Source: an uncultured Chlorobiaceae bacterium (GTDB lineage: Bacteria > Bacteroidota > Chlorobiia > Chlorobiales > Chlorobiaceae). From it: a stretch of 14,935 nt of DNA. The notes beneath the pieces are model-generated. The model saw nothing but the letters and a program-made list of their open reading frames with translations, ran no database searches and was not told where the DNA came from. Positions 1 through 6,774 of the stretch are shown piece after piece (within the stretch, counting starts at the first letter, position 1; each line of letters begins with the position of its first letter). The position numbers and the translations under genes are program-made. The stretch spans positions 1-14,935 of the forward strand of contig CAIYWF010000284.1 of assembly GCA_903929845.1 (NCBI GenBank), read 5' to 3'.

Positions 1-325
1 AATAATCATCTTTATTTCTCATATAAAGTTATTTCTTATAGTAATGTGTCTAATTATTAAATATTATAATTGAATCTGTTGTCTTCTCACAGTTTCTCCG
101 ATATCTTGATTAGTTGACAAGTTTACGAGTTGGTGTAAAGAATTTATTCTCTATTATTCTATTTGAATTGCTATCAGATATTTTACTCAAAGTTGTTTCT
201 CATAAAGGATTTTCTAAACATAAAATAAACCATAAAGCTCTGGTGCTGTGTAGTTGATTTTGTGAATACAAAATAGATTAATGAGTTTAATCGCTTTTAT
301 TAATGGATTTCTATTTTTATTTTTG
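1..325. other. AT-rich intergenic region, no gene seen
   Basis: Very AT-rich stretch with frequent stops in all frames and no open frame of useful length. It lies downstream of the leftward dehydrogenase gene. The only structure seen is a perfect 7-bp inverted repeat at 257-263 and 268-274 with a GAAT loop (ATTTTGT / ACAAAAT). It could form a weak hairpin but has no GC core and no clear T-tract, so it is not called a terminator. No tRNA-like cloverleaf was noticed. Confidence 0.6.
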
Positions 326-1027
326 TCAGTGATTGACTTGCTGAAAAAATTCAATAAGAGAAGATTGCGGAGACTCTTCGTCCTCAATCAATTCAAAAGT
401 AAGATTATGGGCTTCGGGGATAAAGAGTGAGATAACCGCAACCTCAGCAACATCGCTTCGCCTGATGGCGCCGGTCTTGATTTTGTCCCCCGTATCAAAA
501 ATCATGGAGTGCATTAGCGGTGGGCCGTCAATCAGCCCCCCAGGACGAAGAATAGTATAGGTAAAACCGGGTTCTGAAAAGAGTCGGCGGACCTCATTTT
601 CACCTTCAAGCTTCATGGTGAGTACCTGACCGTATTTGTTAAAAGGGTGGTCGGCTCTGGTTACGGCAAGAGAGCTTATGAGAATGAAGTGCTTGATTCC
701 CTGTTCTTTTGCAAGTTGGGCCAGTCTTTTGACACCATCTCGGTCGATCGCCGATGGTGGCGGGGATGCCGGGTCAGTTACATTACCGCCTATAGCGCAG
801 ATAACGGCATCGGCATGGTGCAGGGCGGCACTGATCTCTTCTGGATGTTCAATGGAGCCAATCGTCAGGTTATCGATAATTTCAGGCCCGAAAAGTTCCA
901 GTGCCTTTGCCCCGGATCGGACAAAAAGGTGATAGTCAATGTGGTGACTTTGCAGGCGGTTTACTATCCATACTCCAGTCTTGCCGGTAGCCCCGGCAAC
1001 AAGTACTGTGCCTTTAAATGATGTCAT
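326..1027 (-). CDS. NAD(P)-binding atypical short-chain dehydrogenase (NAD(P)H-binding domain family)
   Basis: A 233-residue protein made almost entirely of one Rossmann fold. The dinucleotide-binding glycine motif GATGKTG is at residues 12-18, directly after the first beta strand, as in atypical SDR / NmrA-like proteins. A central strand ends in ILISSLAV, followed by a KYGQVLTMKLEGE segment and then YTILRPGGLIDG, all typical of the SDR5 / NAD(P)H-binding (PF13460-type) group. These proteins are cytosolic oxidoreductases or redox-sensing dehydrogenase-like proteins; the substrate cannot be read from sequence. The start is the ATG at 1025-1027, which has only a weak ribosome-binding site. The gene stands alone downstream of a perfect 18-bp palindrome and other inverted repeats (1053-1143), so it is probably regulated separately from the lipA pair. 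Confidence 0.85.
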   Translation of the reverse strand: MTSFKGTVLVAGATGKTGVWIVNRLQSHHIDYHLFVRSGAKALELFGPEIIDNLTIGSIEHPEEISAALHHADAVICAIGGNVTDPASPPPSAIDRDGVKRLAQLAKEQGIKHFILISSLAVTRADHPFNKYGQVLTMKLEGENEVRRLFSEPGFTYTILRPGGLIDGPPLMHSMIFDTGDKIKTGAIRRSDVAEVAVISLFIPEAHNLTFELIEDEESPQSSLIEFFQQVNH

Positions 1028-1052
1028 GGTGTTTTTCTGTATTGAGTTGTGC

Positions 1053-1070
1053 TTTCATGAGTTCATGAAA
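1053..1070. promoter_or_regulatory. Operator-like perfect palindrome upstream of the dehydrogenase
   Basis: TTTCATGAGTTCATGAAA is an inverted repeat with 8-bp arms and a 2-bp centre, 26-43 bases upstream of the dehydrogenase start codon. This is a usual place for a repressor or activator site. The 9-mer TCATGAGTT occurs here (1055-1063) and again at 1090-1098, giving three copies of TCATGA in about 40 bases. The regulator is unknown. This is inferred from symmetry and position only. Confidence 0.4.
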
Positions 1071-1099
1071 AACGGAGGGGGCTGTTCGATCATGAGTTA

Positions 1100-1143
1100 C
1101 AGTTATCTTCCTCTCAGTCTCAAGGTCAGGAGGAGGATAACTG
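1100..1143. repeat. Long imperfect inverted repeat (hairpin)
   Basis: The arms CAGTTATCTTCCTC (1100-1113) and GAGGAGGATAACTG (1130-1143) are reverse complements except for one position, which can form a U-G wobble in rightward RNA. The loop is 16 bases. It lies between the end of the membrane-protein gene and the dehydrogenase promoter region. It has no following T-run in either direction, so it is not a standard intrinsic terminator. It may be a dispersed palindromic element, an mRNA-stabilising hairpin or a regulatory site. Confidence 0.45.
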
Positions 1144-1179
1144 AAGAGTAGAGAGTTACAGATTTATTGCAGTGATTAC

Positions 1180-1199
1180 AAAAATGGTAACCACTTTTT
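1180..1199 (-). terminator. Possible intrinsic terminator of the membrane-protein gene
   Basis: Read leftward, the RNA is AAAAAGUGG-UUA-CCAUUUUU: a 9-pair stem including one G-U pair, with a 3-base loop and a terminal U-run. It starts about 12 bases after the stop codon of the leftward membrane protein. The stem is mostly A-U, so termination may be weak. Confidence 0.4.
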
Positions 1200-1210
1200 G
1201 AAATATTATT

Positions 1211-1783
1211 CTAATTGAAAAGTGAAAATCTGACGTTACAAACCATGGTAAGATCAACCAAAGCGTGCAGGAAAATGACGCTTCTGAGGTCGCGATACCA
1301 GAAAAAACTCAAAGCCCAACTGCAGGCAATCAGCATCTGAACCGGCATGAAAAAGGGTTTGTAGTGGCTTGTCTGAACCACATGTTCCGGAAGGATATTG
1401 ATCCAGAAAAGGCCATGAATCAGACCGCTGTAGATCATAAAAAAGAGAAAGCCGGTAATAAAAAGTGCCCACGGGTTTTGCGTGATGCGAGCCGCGAGTG
1501 AAGTGCCGATACGGAAGACCGCATAAAACATGAAAGTTTCAGCAATGCCGTTGCCGATACTGAAGACAATGACGGTCAGTGGATCAAGAGCACGTCCGCC
1601 GTCGGTGGTGGAGTGGGAGTAGACCCACGCATTAACTGCAACGACAACAAGAGAAGCAACCAGCAGAATAATCCGCCGGGTGTCAAATTCCCGATTGAAG
1701 GTCACAATATCTTTCCTGAAAAAAAGAATGCCTACAAAAAAGGCAACTGCCCAGTAAGCATAGATCATCGTTGATACCGACAT
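1211..1783 (-). CDS. Six-helix membrane protein of unknown function, faintly CPBP-like
   Basis: A 190-residue very hydrophobic protein with about six membrane segments (roughly residues 7-22, 37-56, 68-92, 105-129, 144-162, 167-184). I do not recognise it as a named family. Polar residues buried in the helices are arranged somewhat like CPBP (CAAX-protease/bacteriocin-processing) intramembrane proteases: E82 with R91 in helix 3, H123 in helix 4, and HALVD (H173, D177) in the last helix. The double-Glu EExxxR signature of true CPBP enzymes is not present, so a protease role is only a guess. The gene starts 20 bases after the lipA stop on the same strand, with a weak GGA site, and is probably cotranscribed with lipA. 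A possible terminator follows it. Confidence 0.7.
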   Translation of the reverse strand: MSVSTMIYAYWAVAFFVGILFFRKDIVTFNREFDTRRIILLVASLVVVAVNAWVYSHSTTDGGRALDPLTVIVFSIGNGIAETFMFYAVFRIGTSLAARITQNPWALFITGFLFFMIYSGLIHGLFWINILPEHVVQTSHYKPFFMPVQMLIACSWALSFFWYRDLRSVIFLHALVDLTMVCNVRFSLFN

Positions 1784-1803
1784 GATTCCGTAAGGGTTAT
1801 GGG

Positions 1804-2679
1804 TTAAAAAAGTGTCTCGGTGTTATACTCAAATGCCTCCGCATGATAAGAGCTTCGTACAAAAGGAGCTGACTGTACATGGCGGAACCCTGCGGCTTCT
1901 GCGATGATTTTGTACTGTTCAAACTCTTCAGGAGAAATGTAGCGTTCCACTGGCAGATGTTGGGGGGATGGTTGCAGATACTGACCGATTGTTACCATAT
2001 CGCAACCATGACTGGTCAGGTCGTGAAGCGAAGCTGTAATTTCTCCAGAAGTTTCACCCATTCCAACCATGAGGCCCGATTTTGTGGCCAGACTGTGTCT
2101 CAGTTTCGCCCGCTGCAAAAGCCGGAGAGATGCTGTATAGCTTGCTTGCGGGCGTACCTTCGCGTAAAGGGATGGTACGGTTTCAATATTGTGGTTCAGT
2201 ACTTCAGGCGCCTCAGCCATCACCCGGTCAAGTGCATCCTCATTACCCTGAAAATCCGGAATGAGGCATTCGATACTGACCGAAGGGGTCAGTCTGCGTA
2301 TGGCCCGTATTGTTTCTGTCCACTGTTCTGCACCTCCATCATGGAGGTCATCACGGGTAACACTGGTCAGCACGGCGTGCTTCAGTTTCATGGACTGTAT
2401 TGCCAAGGCTATGTTTTGTGGTTCATGAGGGTCAAGTGCAGGGGGGCTTACTGCCTTGCCGACGGCGCAGAACCTGCATGTTCGCGTACAGACATTGCCA
2501 AGCAGCAGGAAGGTTGCCGTGCCCCGCGACCAGCACTCCTGCAGGTTGGGGCACATTGCTGAACGGCAGACCGTATGCAGACTATGACGGCCAAGCAACT
2601 TTCGCGTCGCCGCAAACGATGCCCCCGAAGCCATCCTGATTTTCAGCCATTCCGGTTTTTTCCCAGGACCATGTTCCAT
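1804..2679 (-). CDS. lipA: Lipoyl synthase (radical SAM)
   Basis: LipA inserts two sulfur atoms into protein-bound octanoyl groups to make the lipoyl cofactor of 2-oxoacid dehydrogenases and the glycine cleavage system. All three diagnostic motifs are visible in this 291-residue protein. The auxiliary cluster ligands C38, C43 and C49 lie in CRSAMCPNLQEC. The radical-SAM cluster ligands C64, C68 and C71 lie in CTRTCRFC. The C-terminal RSSYHA (275-280) supplies the serine ligand of the auxiliary cluster. Length fits the family (about 280-320). No lipB or octanoyltransferase gene is in the window. The ATG at 2677-2679 lacks a strong Shine-Dalgarno sequence. A membrane-protein gene follows 20 bases downstream on the same strand. 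The gene diverges from the NRAMP transporter across a 360-base region. Confidence 0.97.
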   Translation of the reverse strand: MEHGPGKKPEWLKIRMASGASFAATRKLLGRHSLHTVCRSAMCPNLQECWSRGTATFLLLGNVCTRTCRFCAVGKAVSPPALDPHEPQNIALAIQSMKLKHAVLTSVTRDDLHDGGAEQWTETIRAIRRLTPSVSIECLIPDFQGNEDALDRVMAEAPEVLNHNIETVPSLYAKVRPQASYTASLRLLQRAKLRHSLATKSGLMVGMGETSGEITASLHDLTSHGCDMVTIGQYLQPSPQHLPVERYISPEEFEQYKIIAEAAGFRHVQSAPFVRSSYHAEAFEYNTETLF

Positions 2680-3039
2680 AAAGAGATGCCGCGTAACAGT
2701 TATTGAGGACTAAGCTTTTAATATAACAGCTTTCTGTTTGAAAAAATTAGCGGTATAGAGGTGATTTTGGGTATTTGACTCATCAAAACAGAAGCGAAAC
2801 ATATTTTCATCAGTGCAGTTGCTTGTTGTGACTGCTGAAAAAAATATTACACCATTATTAGCGCAAAATAAACGCACATTTACAAACGTAAAACAAGATA
2901 TGTCGCTTTGTAAAGTTACCAAAGAATAGTAAATTTGCGCCAGATTGACTGGTAAGTATGAATGACTCTCTGTGAGTGAAATGCCTCTCCTCTCTCTCCA
3001 TCACAATGCCGGGTCTTGTTAACGTCCAACTCAACGGAT
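2680..3039. other. Divergent intergenic region between lipA and the NRAMP transporter
   Basis: This AT-rich region must hold promoters for both divergent genes, but I could not pick out a convincing -35/-10 pair. A 70-codon leftward frame (2710-2922) has no recognisable protein features and is not called a gene. Nested inverted repeats at 2861-2940 are listed separately. The stretch between 2941 and the transporter start is otherwise featureless. Confidence 0.5.
2861..2940 (+). promoter_or_regulatory. Candidate structured leader or operator cluster upstream of the metal transporter
   Basis: An outer inverted repeat GCGCAAA (2861-2867) / TTTGCGC (2934-2940) encloses two smaller ones: TTTAC (2879-2883) / GTAAA (2888-2892) with an AAAC loop, and CTTTG (2906-2910) / CAAAG (2920-2924). 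As RNA this would be an 80-base three-way junction ending about 75-100 bases before the transporter start. As DNA, CTTTGTAAAGTTACCAAAG is a near-palindrome of operator type. It does not match the M-box or yybP-ykoY consensus as I remember them. The stems are short and AT-rich, so chance pairing is quite possible. Confidence 0.25.
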
Positions 3040-4308
3040 ATGGATTTTTTTTCCGTTCTCTATTTCCGGTTTAAAAAAGTCTGGAAAGCAGTTCGCCTTT
3101 ATCTTGTTATTGCAGGACCTGGTCTTGTCGTGATGATTGCCGATAATGATGCTGGCGGCATTACTACTTATGCTGCTACTGGAGCAAAATATGGCTATCA
3201 CCTGATATGGTTTTTACTTTTGCTTATTCCTGTAGCCTATTATGTCCAGGAGATGACTGTAAGGCTGGGTGCAGTGACAAAGCGGGGACATGCCGAGGCC
3301 ATTTTTGAGAGTTTCGGCGCATTCTGGGGATGGTTCTCCCTTATTGACCTCATGTTCGTGGACTGGCTGACATTGGTCACTGAATTTGTTGGTATGACGG
3401 CCGCATTAAGCATCTTCGGTATCCCTGCATGGATAACCGTGATTCTGGTTGTGCTCCTCATGAGCATTATTGTTCTCAATGGCCGATACTGGACATGGGA
3501 AAAGATTGCCTTGGGCTTTTGCCTGCTGAACCTGATTTATATTCCAGCAGCCTTTATGGTCAACCCTTCAATATCAAGCATTTTAGGTCAGGGATTGATT
3601 CCTAATCTGCCTGGTGGGCTCAATAATGAGCTGTTTTTTTTGCTCATGGCTAATATCGGGACCACAATTGCTCCATGGATGCTGTTTTTTCAGCAAAGCT
3701 CAGTTGTAGATAAAGGATTACAGGAAAAGGATATCAACATGGGCAAACTTGATACCTTTATCGGCTCCATCATCACTGTTGTTGTTGCCATTTTCATCGT
3801 GATTGTAACCGGGACACTCCTGAATGGCGCCCCAATCGATGATGCTGCCACCGCAGCCAGAATGCTGATGAAGACTAACCATTATGTTGGTGCATTCATG
3901 GCTATTGGATTGTTTGACGCCGGCCTGCTAGGCGCAATTTGCATCTCACTCGCAAGTTCGTGGGCGTTTGGAGAGATTTTCGGATGGGCCCACTCGCTTA
4001 ACACGAAGGTTAAGGAAGCTCCCTGGTTCTATATTTCATTTTTTCTTACGCTTGCGACTGCAGGTGTTGTTCCTCTGATACCTGGTGCTCCGCTTGTGCT
4101 CATTACCCTGTTTGTGCAGGTTGTTGCGGTAACTCTGCTGCCTGCAGCACTGGTCTTTTTGATATTACTGCTTAACGATAAAAAGACAATGGGTGAGTAT
4201 GCCAATACCCCTTTGCAGAATACGGTCAGTGTTTTTATTGTTGTTTTAATTATCGTACTCTCGACGTTATACGGTGTCAGTGCACTTTTTCCTAATCTTT
4301 TCCAGTAA
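3040..4308 (+). CDS. NRAMP-superfamily divalent metal transporter, probably of the Mg2+-type (NRMT-like) group
   Basis: A 422-residue integral membrane protein with about 11 helices. The NRAMP core is clear, but both metal-site motifs are altered. In helix 1 the usual DPGN is DNDA (residues 35-38, followed by GGITTYA). In helix 6 the usual A-x-x-M-P-H segment reads T-T-I-A-P-W (208-213), so the methionine that favours transition metals is alanine and the following histidine is tryptophan. Loss of that methionine is a known mark of NRAMP-related Mg2+ transporters. The MgtE-type sensor protein encoded just downstream fits magnesium as substrate. Both points are inference; Mn2+ is not excluded. 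The ATG at 3040 is chosen; a TTG at 3016 would add 8 residues, and neither has a strong ribosome-binding site. It is the first gene of a three-gene cluster. Confidence 0.88.
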   Translation: MDFFSVLYFRFKKVWKAVRLYLVIAGPGLVVMIADNDAGGITTYAATGAKYGYHLIWFLLLLIPVAYYVQEMTVRLGAVTKRGHAEAIFESFGAFWGWFSLIDLMFVDWLTLVTEFVGMTAALSIFGIPAWITVILVVLLMSIIVLNGRYWTWEKIALGFCLLNLIYIPAAFMVNPSISSILGQGLIPNLPGGLNNELFFLLMANIGTTIAPWMLFFQQSSVVDKGLQEKDINMGKLDTFIGSIITVVVAIFIVIVTGTLLNGAPIDDAATAARMLMKTNHYVGAFMAIGLFDAGLLGAICISLASSWAFGEIFGWAHSLNTKVKEAPWFYISFFLTLATAGVVPLIPGAPLVLITLFVQVVAVTLLPAALVFLILLLNDKKTMGEYANTPLQNTVSVFIVVLIIVLSTLYGVSALFPNLFQ

Positions 4309-4326
4309 TCCAGAGGGACAGGCGAC

Positions 4327-4494
4327 ATGAGGATGCTCAAACAGTTTAGAAGCAAGATTCGTGAGATCAACCTGCGCTATGCCAAACCAAAGGTTGAAAT
4401 GTCGAAAGGCGTCAAATTCTCTCTGGCGGTTCTCAGGATATACCTCTTTGTACTTGTGCTTTTGATGATCTACAAATTCATCACGGTTTTATAA
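4327..4494 (+). CDS. Small single-helix membrane protein in the metal-transport cluster
   Basis: A 55-residue frame begins with ATG at 4327, 18 bases after the transporter stop, preceded by a purine-rich GAGGGACAGG site. It ends with TAA at 4492-4494, 16 bases before the next gene. The N-terminal part (about 1-30) is strongly basic, and a hydrophobic stretch at roughly 31-54 (from KFSLAVL to ITVL) should form one membrane helix. The basic end would lie in the cytoplasm by the positive-inside rule. I do not recognise a family. Tight spacing on both sides suggests translation within the operon and a role with the transporter, such as assembly, stability or coupling to the downstream sensor protein. 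That role is inference. Confidence 0.6.
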   Translation: MRMLKQFRSKIREINLRYAKPKVEMSKGVKFSLAVLRIYLFVLVLLMIYKFITVL

Positions 4495-4510
4495 AACCCC
4501 CAACACACTA

Positions 4511-5761
4511 ATGGTTACTATACTGGATCGTGAATTTTATCTGACAGAGATTGTCGGACGCCGAGTCTATCTGAAAACACGTTCAATCGGCAAGCTTAAA
4601 GATTTCGTTATACAGGAGAACGCTGGTAAAGTCCCGGAAGTTACCCACCTGCTGGTTCACCAGCCTTATGGAGATCCCCTCCTGCTGCTGCCTTGGGATA
4701 AGATCACTTTGATATCCAACACGGAGATTGTTTCGGAAATCACCAGCGCCGAAGGATACGAACTGAATCCCCTCGACAACTATATATTTCTGAAAGATTA
4801 TATTCTTGACAAGAAGATACTTGATATGGATGACCATGAGGTTGAAGTGGTTTATGATGTCAAGCTCCTGTTTCAGAATGAACGCCTTTTTGTCACTGAT
4901 GTCGATTTCAACCGGTTTCGTATTCTCCGCCGGATGGGCTTTAAAAAGCTTGCCAATTATCTTGCAAAAAATAAAGAGGGTTCCAGTATATCCTGGCTCT
5001 ATGTACAGCCGTTGCCTGAAACTATAGGAAGTTTTGAAGGGAATGTGAAGCTCAATGTCCTCAAGGAAAATATCAACGACATCCATCCAGTCGATCTTGC
5101 CGACATTCTTGAAGAGCTCGAAGGTAATCAGCGTATAGCGGTTTTCAACGAACTTGAGCCTGAATTGGCCTCAGATACTCTCGAAGAAGTGGAGCCAAGG
5201 GTGCTGCGTGAACTGATCCGGTCAATGCAAAAAGAGAAAGCCGCCGGATTGATCAATGAGATGAGCCCTGCACAGGTTGCCGGAATACTCTCTGTGCTGC
5301 CTGCCTCTGAAGCAGATGAGATTATCGAATTTGTCGATAGTGAAAACAAGCAGAGGGTGCAGCAGATCATCGATCAGAATGACGAAAATATCATGCTCTA
5401 TTCCACACAGCAGGTTATCAAACGCCCTGTTGATACCATGGTCAAAGAGGTGATCGATAATTTTCGCGAAGTTGCCGGTGATATGGATGTCATTATGTAT
5501 GTGTATGTTGTGAGTGCAGACAATATCCTGCAGGGAGTTGTTGACATAAGGGAGTTGATTGCGGCTGAGCCAGAGCAGACACTTGGCGATATTATGACGG
5601 ACAGCCTTATTACGCTGAATCCGGATGATACACTGCATGATGCGGTTGACATGTTTTTCCGTTATTCCTTCAGGGCGATCCCGATCACTGATGAGAATGA
5701 TTATCTGCTTGGAGTGGTTTCCTTTCATGACATCAAGGGAGTCAAGCCCAGGCTGGATTAA
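4511..5761 (+). CDS. PRC-barrel-like / MgtE_N / tandem CBS regulatory protein
   Basis: A 416-residue soluble protein. Residues 5-70 and about 97-150 resemble two PRC-barrel-like beta domains. Residues 182-285 are an MgtE_N helical superhelix with repeated charged helices (HPVDLADILEELEG, then further ELEPE and MSPAQVAGILSVLP units). Residues about 296-415 hold two CBS domains, the second ending RAIPITDENDYLLGVVSFHDI. In true MgtE channels the N and CBS domains sense cytosolic Mg2+ and gate a C-terminal transmembrane domain. That pore domain is absent here: the protein ends just after CBS2. The gene lies directly after an NRAMP-type transporter and a one-helix protein, so it probably acts as a detached metal or nucleotide sensor controlling that transporter. 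Partner and ligand are inferred; the MgtE_N and CBS parts are confident, the PRC assignment less so. Confidence 0.85.
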   Translation: MVTILDREFYLTEIVGRRVYLKTRSIGKLKDFVIQENAGKVPEVTHLLVHQPYGDPLLLLPWDKITLISNTEIVSEITSAEGYELNPLDNYIFLKDYILDKKILDMDDHEVEVVYDVKLLFQNERLFVTDVDFNRFRILRRMGFKKLANYLAKNKEGSSISWLYVQPLPETIGSFEGNVKLNVLKENINDIHPVDLADILEELEGNQRIAVFNELEPELASDTLEEVEPRVLRELIRSMQKEKAAGLINEMSPAQVAGILSVLPASEADEIIEFVDSENKQRVQQIIDQNDENIMLYSTQQVIKRPVDTMVKEVIDNFREVAGDMDVIMYVYVVSADNILQGVVDIRELIAAEPEQTLGDIMTDSLITLNPDDTLHDAVDMFFRYSFRAIPITDENDYLLGVVSFHDIKGVKPRLD

Positions 5762-5832
5762 AGGGGAGAGAGCTGGTGGCCTTTTTCTATGGAAAAAGAG
5801 AATAATTTCTGGACAACAGGGAACTCCAAGAG

Positions 5833-6774
5833 ATGGATTTTACACACCTTGACAACAGCGGAAACATTGCCATGGTCGATGTTTCCGGAAAGCCCGGTAC
5901 GCTCAGGACGGCCAGAGCTTCCGGATATATTCTTATGCAGCCGGAAACCATTGAGCTTCTTACCCGTGACGCTCTTCCGAAAGGCAACGTTCTGACGACG
6001 GCCAAGCTTGCCGGGATCATGGCAGCCAAAAATACCGCACATCTTATTCCTCTTTGTCACCAGCTCAATCTTTCCTGGGCCGATATAGTTTTTGATGTCC
6101 AAAAAGAGCGCATAGCCATAGTTGCAACCGTTAAAACAAAAGAGTCAACCGGGGTGGAGATGGAGGCATTGACTGCCGTATCGGTTGCGGCGCTTACCAT
6201 CTATGATATGTGCAAGGCGGTGGACAAAACCATGGAGATTGGATCAATAACACTGGAAAATAAAACTGGTGGAAAATCTCACGAGTCTGATGGCTACAGG
6301 CCGAAAACATCAATTCTTGTGCTGTCGGACTCGGTTTCTTCGGGCCGGGCGGTCGATCGTTCAGGCCAATTACTGCGTGAAGGGTTTGAGGCTTCCGGAT
6401 GCCTGGTTGGCGAAGTGAGAGTCATTGCCGATAATCAGGAAGAGATCATCTCGGTTATTGATGAATGGACAGGTAAAGGTGTTGAACTTATTATTACGAC
6501 GGGGGGGACTGGTCTTGGGCCGCGCGATGTAACTGTAGATGCACTTCTTCCCAAATTTTCCCGTAAATTAACAGGAATTGAGCAAGCACTGTTTAATTGG
6601 GGACAGGGAAAAATCAAGACAGCCATGCTTTCAAGGCTTGCTGCAGGGATGGTAGGATCGTCGATGGTGATCTGTTTGCCGGGAAGTTCGGGTGCGGTCA
6701 GCGATGCGCTCGAGGTGCTTGTGCCTGCAATATTTCATGCTTTTGCCATGATAAAAGGAGAAGGACACTCATGA
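5833..6774 (+). CDS. moaCB: Bifunctional molybdenum cofactor protein MoaC-MoaB fusion
   Basis: A 313-residue fusion. Residues 1-150 are MoaC (cyclic pyranopterin monophosphate synthase), which together with MoaA converts GTP to cPMP. Visible marks are LIPLCHQL (71-78) and the catalytic-region helix EMEALTAVSVAALTIYDMCK (109-128), with Asp125 and Lys128 matching the family's conserved DMCK. After a short polar linker, residues 158-310 form a MoaB/MogA domain, which adenylylates molybdopterin before metal insertion. Its marks are TTGGTGLGPRD (222-232) and a PGSSGAV motif (273-279). The ATG at 5833 follows AAGAG; an earlier ATG at 5789 is in another frame. It is the first gene of the Moco cluster, starting 71 bases after the sensor gene, so a shared transcript with the metal cluster is possible. 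Its stop overlaps the moeA start. Confidence 0.95.
   Translation: MDFTHLDNSGNIAMVDVSGKPGTLRTARASGYILMQPETIELLTRDALPKGNVLTTAKLAGIMAAKNTAHLIPLCHQLNLSWADIVFDVQKERIAIVATVKTKESTGVEMEALTAVSVAALTIYDMCKAVDKTMEIGSITLENKTGGKSHESDGYRPKTSILVLSDSVSSGRAVDRSGQLLREGFEASGCLVGEVRVIADNQEEIISVIDEWTGKGVELIITTGGTGLGPRDVTVDALLPKFSRKLTGIEQALFNWGQGKIKTAMLSRLAAGMVGSSMVICLPGSSGAVSDALEVLVPAIFHAFAMIKGEGHS

Noticed and set aside
1879..2562. 227-codon rightward open frame
   Set aside because: Antisense to lipA, whose motifs are unmistakable on the other strand; the translation is Cys-rich with no domain.
2710..2922. 70-codon leftward open frame upstream of lipA
   Set aside because: No ribosome-binding site or recognisable features, in an AT-rich divergent promoter region overlapping the inverted repeats.
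3016..3039. TTG start adding 8 residues to the NRAMP transporter
   Set aside because: Rare start codon without a better ribosome-binding site than the ATG at 3040; not excluded.
6597..6770. 58-residue N-terminal extension of MoeA in the same frame
   Set aside because: It lies within the MoaB-coding sequence in another frame, is Cys/Arg-rich and unlike MoeA. A strong AAAGGAG site and the ATG at 6771 give a normal MoeA length.
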